Positions 10,699-22,329 of a DNA stretch of 64,000 nt are shown here, piece by piece; positions within the stretch are counted from its first letter, which is position 1; the number at the start of each line of letters is the position of its first letter. The DNA is from Phaeodactylum tricornutum CCAP 1055/1. Its lineage: Eukaryota > Bacillariophyta > Bacillariophyceae > Surirellales > Neidiaceae. A model generated the notes under the pieces. It was not told the origin of the DNA, did no database searches, and was given only the letters and a program-made list of their open reading frames with translations. Location of the stretch: assembly GCF_000150955.2 (NCBI RefSeq), contig NC_011675.1, positions 450,230 to 514,229 of the forward strand, written 5' to 3'. The position numbers were made by a program, and so were the translations under genes.

Positions 10699-11679
10699 TT
10701 AGATGCAGCGACCGTCACTATTGTTCCGACTCGCTGTCAGTTGCTTTCTGAGGTCATTGTAGCTTGCACAACCAGTTACTGGCTCTACGACTTCCTTCCA
10801 CTTTTGTTGTATTCGCTGCCTGATCGCATCTGACAGGACGACACCTGATCCCACCCTTCCTTTTGTCAGCTTGCTCCTGGTCATTCCCGCAGTTTTTTCC
10901 ATTCCACAAGCCTCGTTACGTGCCAACTTGGAAAGATGTTCATCAAATTGTGACTCATGAGACTTCATAAATTCAAAGGAGGAACAACGAACCGCAGTTT
11001 GGACAGTCATTCCATCGTCTAGAGAAATATCAGAAGTGGAAAGAAACTTGGCGATACGCTTTACCTGTCCTTGCAGATCATTTATCAGATCCTCGAAGAA
11101 GACTATCAAAACACCTTTTTCCTCCCGGCGTTTATACCATGATATCAAGTGCACAAAGTACGACGCATTCTGCATCTTACTTGTAGGAATGTCGCGGGCC
11201 AACCAGAATTCTTCAGCGAAAGCATCCATGGAGACGGTACCGGATTCGAAGAACCAATCTTCGAAGAAATGATAGAATGAAACTAGAACGTCTTCCGGGC
11301 TACGCAATACCACAATTGCTTTTCGAAATTTTGGGCAATGGTTCGCCCACGCATGCGTTTTAAAAAATCTAGGCATTCCGTCTTGCTCACCGAACTGCAC
11401 TGCTTTAAGGTCCTGGCCTTGATCATGGGCAAGCTCAAGCCAAGGAACAACAGCGCTGATTTCTTCGAAATCCATGTCTCCATGCGATCGTAATTGATGG
11501 CATATTTGCTGCATCCATGTGGTCCCCGCCTTGGGCGTTGTAGTAATCACAACATCGTTGGCCTGAGGTTCATAGTGAAGTCCTTTGAGACGGCCTTCGG
11601 CGGTTTCAAATTTTGCAAGACGCCGCTTCATCAATTTGATTGCTGCCGAATTATTTTCGAACGCGGATTCGACAGGCAT
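10699..11679 (-). CDS. Cytosolic-type sulfotransferase
   Basis: A 326-residue PAPS-dependent sulfotransferase. Residues 48-55 (TPKAGTTW) are the 5'-phosphosulfate loop; His109 in FFKTHAW is at the catalytic base position; Arg126 and Ser134 in VVLRSPEDVLVSFYHF are the 3'-phosphate binding residues; the late TKGRVGSG corresponds to the RKGxxG motif. No signal peptide or membrane segment is seen, so it is probably soluble. The acceptor is unknown. The decamer TCACAGTCAG lies 4 bp upstream of the start codon. Confidence 0.9.
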   Translation of the reverse strand: MPVESAFENNSAAIKLMKRRLAKFETAEGRLKGLHYEPQANDVVITTTPKAGTTWMQQICHQLRSHGDMDFEEISAVVPWLELAHDQGQDLKAVQFGEQDGMPRFFKTHAWANHCPKFRKAIVVLRSPEDVLVSFYHFFEDWFFESGTVSMDAFAEEFWLARDIPTSKMQNASYFVHLISWYKRREEKGVLIVFFEDLINDLQGQVKRIAKFLSTSDISLDDGMTVQTAVRCSSFEFMKSHESQFDEHLSKLARNEACGMEKTAGMTRSKLTKGRVGSGVVLSDAIRQRIQQKWKEVVEPVTGCASYNDLRKQLTASRNNSDGRCI

Positions 11680-12046
11680 TTCTCACAGTCAGCTTGGAAT
11701 AGATGATTCGTGTCACGAAAATCCAAGGAAGGTTTTGCAATCATTAACATCAGCATCGTCACTATTTTCATTTATCAACGAAAGAAATCTGACTACCCCA
11801 TACGAAAGCTTTTCATCATTATCGACAAATAACAATCTATTATCCGGGTTTCAAATACTTAAGATTGATGAATAGGGTTTGGGCTGACCAAACTGACGTA
11901 CGAATAACCCATTCGTCAAGACCGATGGTTGATGGCTGCGACGCCCTGACAGGCAGACAATTTCTCTACAGTTGTTACCGCTGCTCGAGCATGACGCCTC
12001 CGTCAACTACTCGTTTGACTAATCACAGCGTGCTTACTAATCGACC
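11680..12046. other. Intergenic, divergent promoter region
   Basis: Between sulfotransferase and L28 starts. Contains TCACAGTCAG at 11683-11692. No gene seen. Confidence 0.5.
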
Positions 12047-12624
12047 ATGATGATGAAGTCTTTCCTTGCTCTCCTCGTTGCCGCTCTGGCTATGTATACT
12101 TCCCAAGCTTTCACCGGACATACGCCTGTGTTCGGTGCTGGGACTACTAAGGTACGGAGGCAATTGAAAAATTCGTTATCACCTGTTTATCGCCGTGGGA
12201 TTCACGGTGCGGAGTTGATCGCTACTCTGGTGCAGTCCATGAAGTCTCGGCACATCCAACATTTTTTGAATTGGGCACGAATATCATTTATATCGAGGTT
12301 GTGTTCAACTGAATCTCATTTGGCTTTCTTTGTTTTCGATTTCAGATCCACCGTCAGAATTGTGCTAGTACTCTCGTAATGCGAGCGCGGGTTTGCGACT
12401 TGTTGGGAAAGAAGCCCAATCGTCAAGCTCGCGTCGTCACGTTTTCCCACAGACGCATCAAGAAGGTACAGGCAGTCAATTTGCAGTGGAAGCGATTCTT
12501 TTCGGAAGATTTGAATCGCAAGGTCCGTCTTCGCCTGAGTACCAAGGGTATCAAAACTGTCAATAAAATGGGGAGCATCGATGCCGCCGCCAAAAAGTTT
12601 GAAGTTGATCTAAAGAAGTACTAA
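12047..12624 (+). CDS. rpl28: Plastid 50S ribosomal protein bL28, nuclear-encoded
   Basis: Two exons, 12047-12151 and 12346-12624, with a 194-bp intron (GTACGG...TTTCAG); 127 residues. Exon 1 is a classic diatom plastid presequence: Lys, a hydrophobic signal peptide, then TSQA followed by Phe at the cleavage point. The mature part begins near VMRARVCDLLGKKPNRQA and continues TFSHRRIKKVQAVNLQWKRF and LRLSTKGIKTVNKMG, all typical of bacterial-type L28. It will act in the plastid large ribosomal subunit. The exon border falls between targeting and mature parts, a common arrangement in transferred genes. Confidence 0.9.
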
Positions 12625-12927
12625 ATAAACGAGATATGTTATAAAGTGAAGATGTCGGTGCATGTAATATCCACATTTTTCTTAAGGTAATCGCAGCTTC
12701 GAATCTGAAACAATTCCCCAACTGTGCGAGTGATTCGAATGTAGTTTTACACTGTGAAACGGTCTGAAACGACACATCTCTTTACAATTTGTAGCCATTC
12801 GCCTTGAGAGTACGTTCAGCCTCAGTACGCAGACGGACCTCCAAAGTAAGCCCAAACAAGATATTTCATTGGTACTTCGCAGCGACGACTTGAGTAAACT
12901 GTACATGGTCTTAGCGCTATGATTTAG
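12625..12927. other. Convergent intergenic
   Basis: Short gap between the L28 and RNR1 stops. Nothing recognised. Confidence 0.5.
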
Positions 12928-15666
12928 CTAAGCAGAACAACTTATGCACACGTCATCGGGCTCAGCTTCTGGGATGCCGCCCACAATAACAGTAGGACTT
13001 ATCTTTTCAACAGTGTATTGGATTGCGTTTACAGCCGGTTTTGTTCGCAGGTAGTACATTCCAGTCTTCAAACCCTTTTTCCAAGCGTAAAAATGCATAG
13101 CCGTAAGTTTGTCCATGTTCGGATCTGCAATGAACAAATTCAGCGACTGACTTTGGTCAATGAATTTGCCCCGATCTGCTCCCATATCAATGATGTCCTT
13201 CATTTTGATCTCCCATACTGTCTTGTACAGTTCCTTTAATCGATCGGGGATATCGGGAATGTTTTGCACGGAACCGCCATCGCGCATCATTTGGTTGCGG
13301 ACTGATGGTGTCCACAAGCCTCAGTCAGTCAAATCTTGCAAAAGATGGGGATTCGCCATAATGAACTCTCCCGCTTTAACGCGACGAATGTACAGGTTTG
13401 AGCTGAAAGGCTCGAAACACTCGTTGACGCCCAAGATCTGTGACGTAGAGGCAGTAGGCATAGGTGCTACTAACAACGAATTTCGCAGCCCAGTTTTGAC
13501 AATTCGCCGACGCAATGATTCCCAATCGTATCCACAGACATTGCTACTATTCGGATACATCTGAATTGGAACAGGAGTTTCCTTTGCCAAAGCGTACTTG
13601 TGACTTGGCGTTTCGTCATCTGACAGGCCCCACAGGTTAAACTGAAGCTTTCCTTGACTTGCTGGGCTTCCTGCGAATGTTTCGTATGGGCCTTCTTTCT
13701 CAGCAAGCTCAGCGCTTGCTTCTAGCGCGGCATGATAAATGGTTTCAAAAATAGCTTCATTAAGCTTTTTTGCTGCCGCAGACGTAAACGGTAAGCCCAA
13801 TCGGAGAAATGCATCAGCCAGTCCCGAGACGCCGATTCCGATTGGACGATGTTTAAAGTTTGACGTTTTTGCACCGTCTACTGGATAGCTGTTCACGTCA
13901 ATTATAGAATTCAAATTGCGCGTCACAATCTTTGCTGCCCGGTGAAGGGCTTCGTGATCAAAGAACGCCGAACCAGACTCAGGACTAATTGATCCGAAAG
14001 TACCGCGCTCGGAAACAACAAATCGCGGCAAGCAAATACTTGCCAAGTTGCATACCGCGGTTTCTTCTTGATCCGAGTATTGAATAATCTCAGTGCACAA
14101 GTTACTGCATTGAATCGTTCCAATATTTTGTTGGTTACTTTTGGTGTTGCAAGTGTCTTTGTATAGCATGTATGGAGTGCCAGTTTCGATCTGAGATTCT
14201 AATATGGCACCCCAAAGCTCTCGAGCACGGACTTGACGTACAAATTTCCCTTCCTGCTCGTAGTGCTGATATAGAGCCTCAAACTTCGCACCATAACAAT
14301 GTGCAAGACCAGGGCACTGATGAGGACACATCAGACTCCAGACGTCATCTTCTTCGACTCGTTTCATGAAAAGATCTGGAATCCATAGACCGTAGAACAA
14401 ATCTCTTGCTCGCTGTTCCTCTTTTCCATGATTCTTTTTCAAACTTAGAACATCAAAGATATCGGCATGCCATGGTTCTAGATAAATGGCAAAAGCCCCA
14501 GGGCGTTTGCCGCCGCCCTGATCAACATACCGACTTGTCACATCAAATACCCGGAGCATGGGGACTAGACCGTTGGAAACACCGCGCGTTCCTTGGATGG
14601 GCGTTCCTCTGGCGCGTATGTTATGCACCGACAACCCGATACCGCCGGCGGCTTTGGATATCACAGCGCAGCGCTTTAATGTATCATAGATGCCATTAAT
14701 GGAGTCTTCACTCATTTGCACCAAAAAACAGGACGATAGCTGCGGGTGGGTGGTACCCGCGTGAAAGAGTGTTGGCGAGGCGTGGGTAAAAAAGCCCCGG
14801 CTCATGAGATCGTACGTTTCAAAGGCGGCCTCCAGACAGTCGTCTTCCGATCGCGAGCTCATCTTACTTGTACAATGAATTCCCAAGGCCACACGCATCA
14901 TGAGATACTGAGGCCGCTCCAAGACTTGGTTGCCGTTGTCCTTTTTGAGCAAATAGGCGCGTTCCAACGTTTTGTAGCCAAAGTAAGTCATTTCAAGATC
15001 ACGCTCGTGCACAATACGGGAGTCAATCTCGGGACCGCGTCGACGAACTAGTTCCCCAACTTTATGGTCGATAAAGCCTTTACCGGAGTTGTATAAAGTT
15101 TCGATGGCCTCGGAAAAACACGTCGGAGTCGTTTTGTGATTCTGTGTAATGAGAATTCGAGCCGCCAGGCGGCCATAGTCCGGATGCTGCGTCCCTAGAC
15201 TGGCAGCGGTTTCCGCAGCTAAGACGTCAATTTCGTGGGTTGTCACGTTGGGATACATGCCTCGCACAATAGATTCCGTCAAGGCGACCAAATTCAGAAA
15301 GCGCATGTCCAAGCCATCAGACAAATCCGTCAATCGTTGCAGCAGCTTGGTCGAGTCCAAGAGTTCCAGGCGCCCATCTCGTTTGGAAACATGCAAAGTA
15401 TCTTCGTGTTTCTTGGGTTTGACTGAAGAAGATGATCCAACAAAGACACTCGGCTGATCTGGCGCTTCTGCGGCTCTCTCGTACGTCGCCGTGGATACAT
15501 CACCTTTGGAGGTTGTGGCAGCAGTACGAGTCGTCCTCGTTGCTCCGCCGTAGATTCCATGCGGGATGCTGGGATTTGGGACTTCCGCCGAGACGAGATT
15601 GCCGATATTACTACCAAACAATAGTGTCACTAGCCATGTAGCGCCAGTTCTCTTGCTGTACATCAT
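12928..15666 (-). CDS. RNR1: Ribonucleotide reductase large subunit with an in-frame TGA
   Basis: Class Ia large subunit, which makes dNDPs from NDPs. The frame is continuous for 913 codons except for one TGA at 13321-13323, within [19 protein letters not shown]; homologues have Arg or Leu there (human LTERGLW). Both sides are well conserved. Before it are the ATP cone ([11 protein letters not shown]), SSCFLVQM with the active-site Cys, [15 protein letters not shown] and [12 protein letters not shown]. After it are [12 protein letters not shown], the GMYYLRT tyrosine pair of the radical path, and a C-terminal CISCSA redox pair. The N-terminus has ~95 extra residues that begin with a signal-peptide-like stretch ([20 protein letters not shown]). 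If TGA is a real stop, the 781-residue product lacks the radical-transfer tyrosines and should be inactive. A sequence error, allele or recoding are alternatives. Confidence 0.88.
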
Positions 15667-16227
15667 CCAGGTCGGGCACTTTTATCTACAGTCTGTATAG
15701 AGATTCTGATCTGACAAGGGAACTGCGCGTGTCCACAAGAAAGCACTGTAATTACTCAATGAACCAGTTTTTGCGAAGCATGTACAATGTCTATTTTCTT
15801 TCCCTTGCCACTGTGCTGCTCAGTGGTAGTCTTGGCCTGGTGCGAAAGAAATGAAAAACCTACGAAGTGATGGCTCTAGAGGCTACTCGGTTTTGCTGGT
15901 TGTGGTCCTTTTTGGTTCTCATGCTGTCATCCATCGGTCCTTTGCCGTACAGTATGCGTTTGTGGAGAACTGCGGTAGATGGATGGTGCTTCTGACGACA
16001 CGATTCACGAATTGTGAGTCCTGTATCCATCCATACATGATATTTCTGTGAATGGCTTCTCTATCCGATACAAAGTGAATCAGGGAAATCATTGGTGCGC
16101 ACTTGTCCCTCGAGAGCCGGACCTCATTTTCAGTTACCACTTTTCCGACGCCAACGTCTCCAATGTTCAATGGTCCTACAACCCGTACTATCGTTTCCAT
16201 TTACTGCACCTCATTCCATCGGGTATC
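15667..16227. other. Intergenic, divergent promoter region
   Basis: Between RNR1 and ATP23 starts. The ATP23 frame is open back to 16048 but without family similarity. Nothing else recognised. Confidence 0.45.
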
Positions 16228-16950
16228 ATGGCAGCTGACGACGAATACGTTCCTCAGCCGGCTCATGAGAGCCCAGAGATTGCTTCGAAAAAATGCAACG
16301 AGTGGGTCGAGACCGGTCTAACGCAGAACAAGGCGATACAATTTCTTGTACAACACCTCGTCGATCTCGGGTGTTCTCCACCGGAAGGATTCATTCAGTG
16401 TGTGAGCTGCGAAAAACCGGCAGCAGGCGGATTTGGAATGGTTCAAGAAACTTTAATACCCAAGACTGGCCGTATCGATGGTTCCTCGGCAGGAGAGAGC
16501 AATCCATGTAGCAACCCCACAGGTCAGGATTTACGCAAACTTTTGGAACGCGAGCGAAACGGCACGTCCACACTCCGCGTAAACCCCGAAATATTCATAT
16601 GCCAGCAATACATGGAAAATGAACGCATGGCGCATAAAACACTTCACCACGAACTCATTCACGCCATTGATATGTGCCGAACCAAAATGGACCCCCTCCA
16701 TAACTGCATTCACATGGCGTGTACAGAAATTCGTGCCGAAAATTTGTCTGGCGAATGCTCATTCTTTAGAGAGATACCTCGAATGGAGAAACTGAAAGGA
16801 CATGGTGCGGAATGTGTCAAGCGACGGGCGATCCTATCAGTGCGGGCCAATCCCAATTGTACCGCCCGCGCCGGCGACTACGTCAACGCTGCCTTCGATC
16901 GCTGTTTTGCCGACGTCTACCCGTTCGACCGCCATCCGAACCAACGATGA
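16228..16950 (+). CDS. ATP23: Mitochondrial inner membrane protease ATP23
   Basis: A 240-residue peptidase of family M76. The zinc site HELIH is at residues 141-145 with Glu142 as the catalytic base, followed by the diagnostic stretch HMACTEIRAENLSGECSFF and a C-terminal set of cysteines (GHGAECVKRRAILSV, then FDRCFADVYPFDRHP). In yeast ATP23 processes Atp6 and helps ATP synthase assembly in the intermembrane space. The ATG at 16228 gives the usual family length; a longer form from 16048 is possible. No presequence is apparent, in keeping with Mia40-type import. Single exon. Confidence 0.9.
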   Translation: MAADDEYVPQPAHESPEIASKKCNEWVETGLTQNKAIQFLVQHLVDLGCSPPEGFIQCVSCEKPAAGGFGMVQETLIPKTGRIDGSSAGESNPCSNPTGQDLRKLLERERNGTSTLRVNPEIFICQQYMENERMAHKTLHHELIHAIDMCRTKMDPLHNCIHMACTEIRAENLSGECSFFREIPRMEKLKGHGAECVKRRAILSVRANPNCTARAGDYVNAAFDRCFADVYPFDRHPNQR

Positions 16951-17476
16951 CAGTATTCGAAATTTAAGGCCGATAGCTAGGTAGCACTCTTTGAACTGTT
17001 TCGAAGCGGAAATTCGGATTATCGGACTGTTCTGGAACATGTACGTAGAAGAAGTCACCATACGGTGGGTTACTAGCGGGAAATTTCGCTTGCGAGATTG
17101 CAGCTTTCTCGAATGGAGAAAGCTGGATTGGTCGCCGTATGCAGTTTATAACAAATAGTGTGAATAGTTGTTTTCTAAGACTTACAAATCCAAGTCACTG
17201 TTAGATGATACTTCGATAAAAATAGAGAATTGTTTCACAAACTGATTATCTATCTTTGTTGGACTCCACTTGGACCTACGCGAAGAGGACGATATGTTTT
17301 TGTCTCATAATGTACATCTCCTCTACATCAATCTATACGGAGCTAGCTAGGATATCTGTACGCATGCACGACAGATTTCCTTCTCTCCAAGTGTTTGTCA
17401 TTCCAGGGACAAGTTATTCAGTCTATAGCTTGATGTGTTTGTAGAAGTGCTAGATTAAAGACCCGTTACATGGCTT
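16951..17476. other. Convergent intergenic
   Basis: Between ATP23 and ubiquitin-S27a stops. AT-rich in part; no gene recognised. Confidence 0.5.
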
Positions 17477-18845
<1,369 letters not shown>

Positions 18846-20699
18846 ATGAAATCCTCTATCGCAATACCTGCAACCAGCGACCCTCTGGTCGAACATCCCG
18901 TACGGAGGATGCAGATTCTATGGATCGGCTACATCCTGCTGCCTTCCGCGCTCGTGGCGTGGTTTTTAACGAAAAAACTTTTAGCAGTTTTCGCCGCTAT
19001 GCTGACCGTCCCATTGTTGGCCTTTCTGCAGGGATTTTTTGGTATGCTCAGTTACCGGTGTTTTTACGGAGATTCTCCTCTACCGTTATCACCCAGTCAC
19101 GGTGTGGTACTAGTGCACCCGGAAGATAGGCGTGACCACAACCGGATTCCGTTGCACCAGCGATCGACAGCAGAATCCCGTAGCTTCACACCCGCGCGTA
19201 CCGAAAAAAACTCGAACATCGCCAAGTCGCAAGTCTCAGGTTTAGGCAGCGAACGTTCGAGTACAGCAACGGTGTCCTTGTTGCTGCAACAGGCAGCGGA
19301 AGAACCACCTCTTCGATTGCTCGTATTGGGAGATTCACTGGCGGTCGGAGTGGGGCAAGCTTCCAGTTGTACACCTGTACTACCCGAAGTCATAGCGAAG
19401 ACGTTATCCAAACGATTGGGGGGGAGGGTTGTCTACTGGACGTGCCATGGCGCTCCCGGTGCTTCCACTGGATGGATCGTTCGAGAATTAGAGCGGGGAG
19501 TGAATTATCTGAACAATCGCCCAAACGGTACCGCAGTACGCGACAGTGTTGTTGAAGAAGAGGGAGAAACAACAGAATCATTTCCTGGACGAGTTGAAGT
19601 GCATTCGAGCTGCAGTGAAAGTGAGGACTCGAGTTCGGACGAATCTTCCGAAAGTCATTCGATCCGGGGAGCTGTGCAAGGAGACGCATCACTCAGCAAA
19701 ACGTCGCTCGCCTTATGGAAAGACCGACTTGCACAACAGCGACTGCTTTTTGATACTCAAGTTCTAGGTCCTTACGATATTGCCGTTGCGGTTACTGGCT
19801 CAAACGACTTAAAGTCGACATTCTTTCCATTTCTTCTTAAAGAAGAGGATGCCGAAACTTGGAAGCAGTCTCAAGACCGAGGAGGATATAGCCAAGAATT
19901 ACTACGTCTTCTGGAACAACTTGGTGGTCGTATGCATCTACGATTTCAAGATTTAAAGGACTCCGTCGAAAGCGCCACTGATACCATGCTGGAAAAAGTC
20001 GGCGAAACATTGGACAGGATCGCACCGGGAACCGGCTTTCATGTTCAAAATTCGTATCGAGAGTCGTCGAGAACTCGAAAGCTATCGGATGAGTCAAGTT
20101 CCTCGGCAATAACTGAGGACTTAAAGCCCAAAAATAATTTTGCGAAACATCCTGCGCATTTTCCTCTTGTTGTCCTCCCAGGAATGCCAGCAAGGGCTCT
20201 CCCTGCCTTTCAGCATTATCCCTTACAGTGGCTTTCGGTACCAATGGTGGATATCATGGATGTGCATAAACGAAACTTGGCGGTGTCGCATCCTGGGGAT
20301 GTTCTCTTTGTTCCGGCTTTTGCTGTGTCTGAACTAGACAAATACGTGGAACAAAGAGGCAGCATTTGGGAGGAAGCTTGTCAAGAAGAGACCGTTCTTG
20401 CTATCCGGGACGTTCATCGTCATAAATGTCGTCAAATGGAAAAAATCATGCACAAATTCCACGAACGACGTGATCCTCTTGGACAAGGGGCGTGTCGTAA
20501 CCGCCCAGTGGGTAGCCTATCGCGAATTTTGAGGGGACCACCACCTTCTCACTGGAAGGCTTTCTCACTCGACAAAACGCACCCGAACGAAAGGGGTTAC
20601 GATTTTTGGGGTCGACATATTGGAAATGCTATTTTTGACGAATGGCAACGCACGCACAACAATCTGCATCGTGGCAGCTCCAGAAAAAAATTGGAGTAG
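18846..20699 (+). CDS. SGNH/GDSL-type hydrolase, membrane-anchored
   Basis: A 617-residue protein. Two hydrophobic segments lie at about 23-41 and 46-67, so it is probably tethered to a membrane. The SGNH core follows: block I VLGDSLAVGVG with the nucleophile Ser164, block III VTGSNDL with Asn, and block V DKTHPNERGYDFWG with the catalytic Asp/His pair. The middle of the protein contains an acidic Ser-rich insertion (about residues 245-285) and another charged insertion. Such enzymes are esterases or lipases; the substrate is unknown. The eukaryotic families are diverse and this one is not obviously like a known animal or plant group. Single exon. Confidence 0.82.
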   Translation: MKSSIAIPATSDPLVEHPVRRMQILWIGYILLPSALVAWFLTKKLLAVFAAMLTVPLLAFLQGFFGMLSYRCFYGDSPLPLSPSHGVVLVHPEDRRDHNRIPLHQRSTAESRSFTPARTEKNSNIAKSQVSGLGSERSSTATVSLLLQQAAEEPPLRLLVLGDSLAVGVGQASSCTPVLPEVIAKTLSKRLGGRVVYWTCHGAPGASTGWIVRELERGVNYLNNRPNGTAVRDSVVEEEGETTESFPGRVEVHSSCSESEDSSSDESSESHSIRGAVQGDASLSKTSLALWKDRLAQQRLLFDTQVLGPYDIAVAVTGSNDLKSTFFPFLLKEEDAETWKQSQDRGGYSQELLRLLEQLGGRMHLRFQDLKDSVESATDTMLEKVGETLDRIAPGTGFHVQNSYRESSRTRKLSDESSSSAITEDLKPKNNFAKHPAHFPLVVLPGMPARALPAFQHYPLQWLSVPMVDIMDVHKRNLAVSHPGDVLFVPAFAVSELDKYVEQRGSIWEEACQEETVLAIRDVHRHKCRQMEKIMHKFHERRDPLGQGACRNRPVGSLSRILRGPPPSHWKAFSLDKTHPNERGYDFWGRHIGNAIFDEWQRTHNNLHRGSSRKKLE

Positions 20700-21056
20700 A
20701 GATGTGTCTGTTACCTAGATTCGATGTACATTATAATTGACCAGACCTTTTTATAGAAGCAACTTGTGTTGGTAGGTTTATCGAGCGTACTAGATAGGAT
20801 GCTAGAGTCCTCTTTTTCGAGAAGCTATGGTGGGAAGGATATCTCGAAAAGGTAGCTGTTCTTTACTTTAAACAAGCAAGTTTTGTCTATCGTCTGTCGT
20901 CGACGGTTGGTATCCAATGAGAGCCACCGAACAAGAGCTCGCTTTGCTCTCTTTCTAATGTAGAGCAAAACAAGCCCAATATCATTTGTTCTTTATGTCG
21001 ACAGCGCAACGAGCATACGAATCTGCGTCCCGTCGTTCCAAAAGAGCAGAAGCAGA
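20700..21056. other. Intergenic
   Basis: Between the SGNH gene and MRT4, both on the plus strand. Nothing recognised. Confidence 0.5.
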
Positions 21057-21843
21057 ATGCCTAAATCAAGACGGTCACGCGAAGGTAAGCACAAGGATAG
21101 CTTGATTGTGAACATGCCCGTTTCCTTCAAAATTCTGATTCGTACACCGGAATCTCACGGAATTGTTCACACTCATCGACTCAGTTGCCTTGACTCAAAC
21201 TGAAAAGCGAGCCACTCGTGAGCACAAGTCAGCCTTTATTAAAGATGTTCGAGAGTCGGTGGATAAGCACAAGAGTCTTTATCTTTTTAGCTACGAGAAC
21301 ATGCGCAGCAACAAATTTAAAGATGTACGTCGTCACTTTCGAGGCACCGCTAAGGAGGAGCCTAGCCGTATTTTCTTAGGGAAAAACAAGCTTCTGCAGC
21401 TTGCATTGGGCCGCACACCTGAAGAGGAATACTCAGATAATCTGCGCCACGTTGCTAAGCGTATAACCGGTGGCTGTGTTGGAGTTTTGTCTACTTCTCG
21501 CTCTCGAAATGATGTTGAAGGATACTTTTCAAGCTACAGTGAACCTGATTTCGCACGTGCTGGATCGGTTTCTCCTCGAGAAGTACTTGTTAACTCTGGT
21601 ATGCTAGACGCCTTCCCGGTTTCTATGATGGAGCAATTCCGTAAGCTTGGAATGCCCGTGGAGATCCAGAATGGAAAGGTTGTTTTTCGCGACGGAGTAT
21701 CGGAATTCAGGATATGCAAGGAAGGTGAGACCCTGTCGGCCGAAAAATGCAAGCTACTGGTTCATTTCGGTATAAAAATTACAAACTTCAAAGTCGGTCT
21801 AGTTTGCCGGTGGGAAAACGGAGAATTTGAATTACTTGAATAG
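21057..21843 (+). CDS. MRT4: Ribosome assembly factor MRT4 (P0-like)
   Basis: Two exons, 21057-21084 and 21185-21843, with a 100-bp intron (GTAAGC...ACTCAG); 228 residues. The tiny first exon encodes MPKSRRSRE, matching the MPRSKRSK start of other MRT4 proteins, and the splice gives VALTQTEKR as in yeast VTLAQTDKK. Later motifs are SRIFLGKNKLLQLALGR and EEEYSDNLRHV, and a late segment like CTEGExL...QFGI (here CKEGETLSAEKCKLLVHFGI). MRT4 occupies the P0/uL10 site on pre-60S particles in the nucleolus and is exchanged for P0 during maturation. Confidence 0.9.
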
Positions 21844-22329
21844 GAGAATGATGTGAATGGATCAATCGACGGTCGTTGTAGTTTGTTACACTATCATAGT
21901 TACATTAGAAATCCACATCGTGTTGTTACACCTACACACAAATTGACCATTTCAATTTTGTTGGTTCTTTTTATTACTTTCATTGCGTAACATAGTTAGT
22001 AAACTCCACAAAAGGAGGTTGAAGGCATGCAATCCGCTAACAACCAGAGTGGAGGAAGGAGATAAAATAAATGTTTTCTGTCTTTCACAGAGCTACCATA
22101 TAAAAAAAAGAAATCACAGTCAGCCAACCGCGACGCACACTGATCTCTGTCTGCCGACCGATCGGATGACACGTGGCATTCAAATCCTGGCATGCGCCGG
22201 CTTTCCGAAATGCGAAAATATTAGCTAAGAACTGGAAAGGCCTGAATATCTCGCCGCTTCTGGATCAGCCAACCGCAAACGAGGGGAAATAGAAAACAGC
22301 ACACCTGCACCTCTTCAGACAAATTCACC
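21844..22329. other. Intergenic
   Basis: Between MRT4 and TBL1. TCACAGTCAG at 22114-22123, about 210 bp upstream of TBL1. Nothing else recognised. Confidence 0.5.

Noticed and set aside
13321-13323. Selenocysteine as the reading of the RNR1 TGA
   Set aside because: The aligned residue is Arg or Leu in homologues, not Cys, and is not catalytic; no SECIS-like hairpin was recognised downstream, although I cannot fold the RNA.
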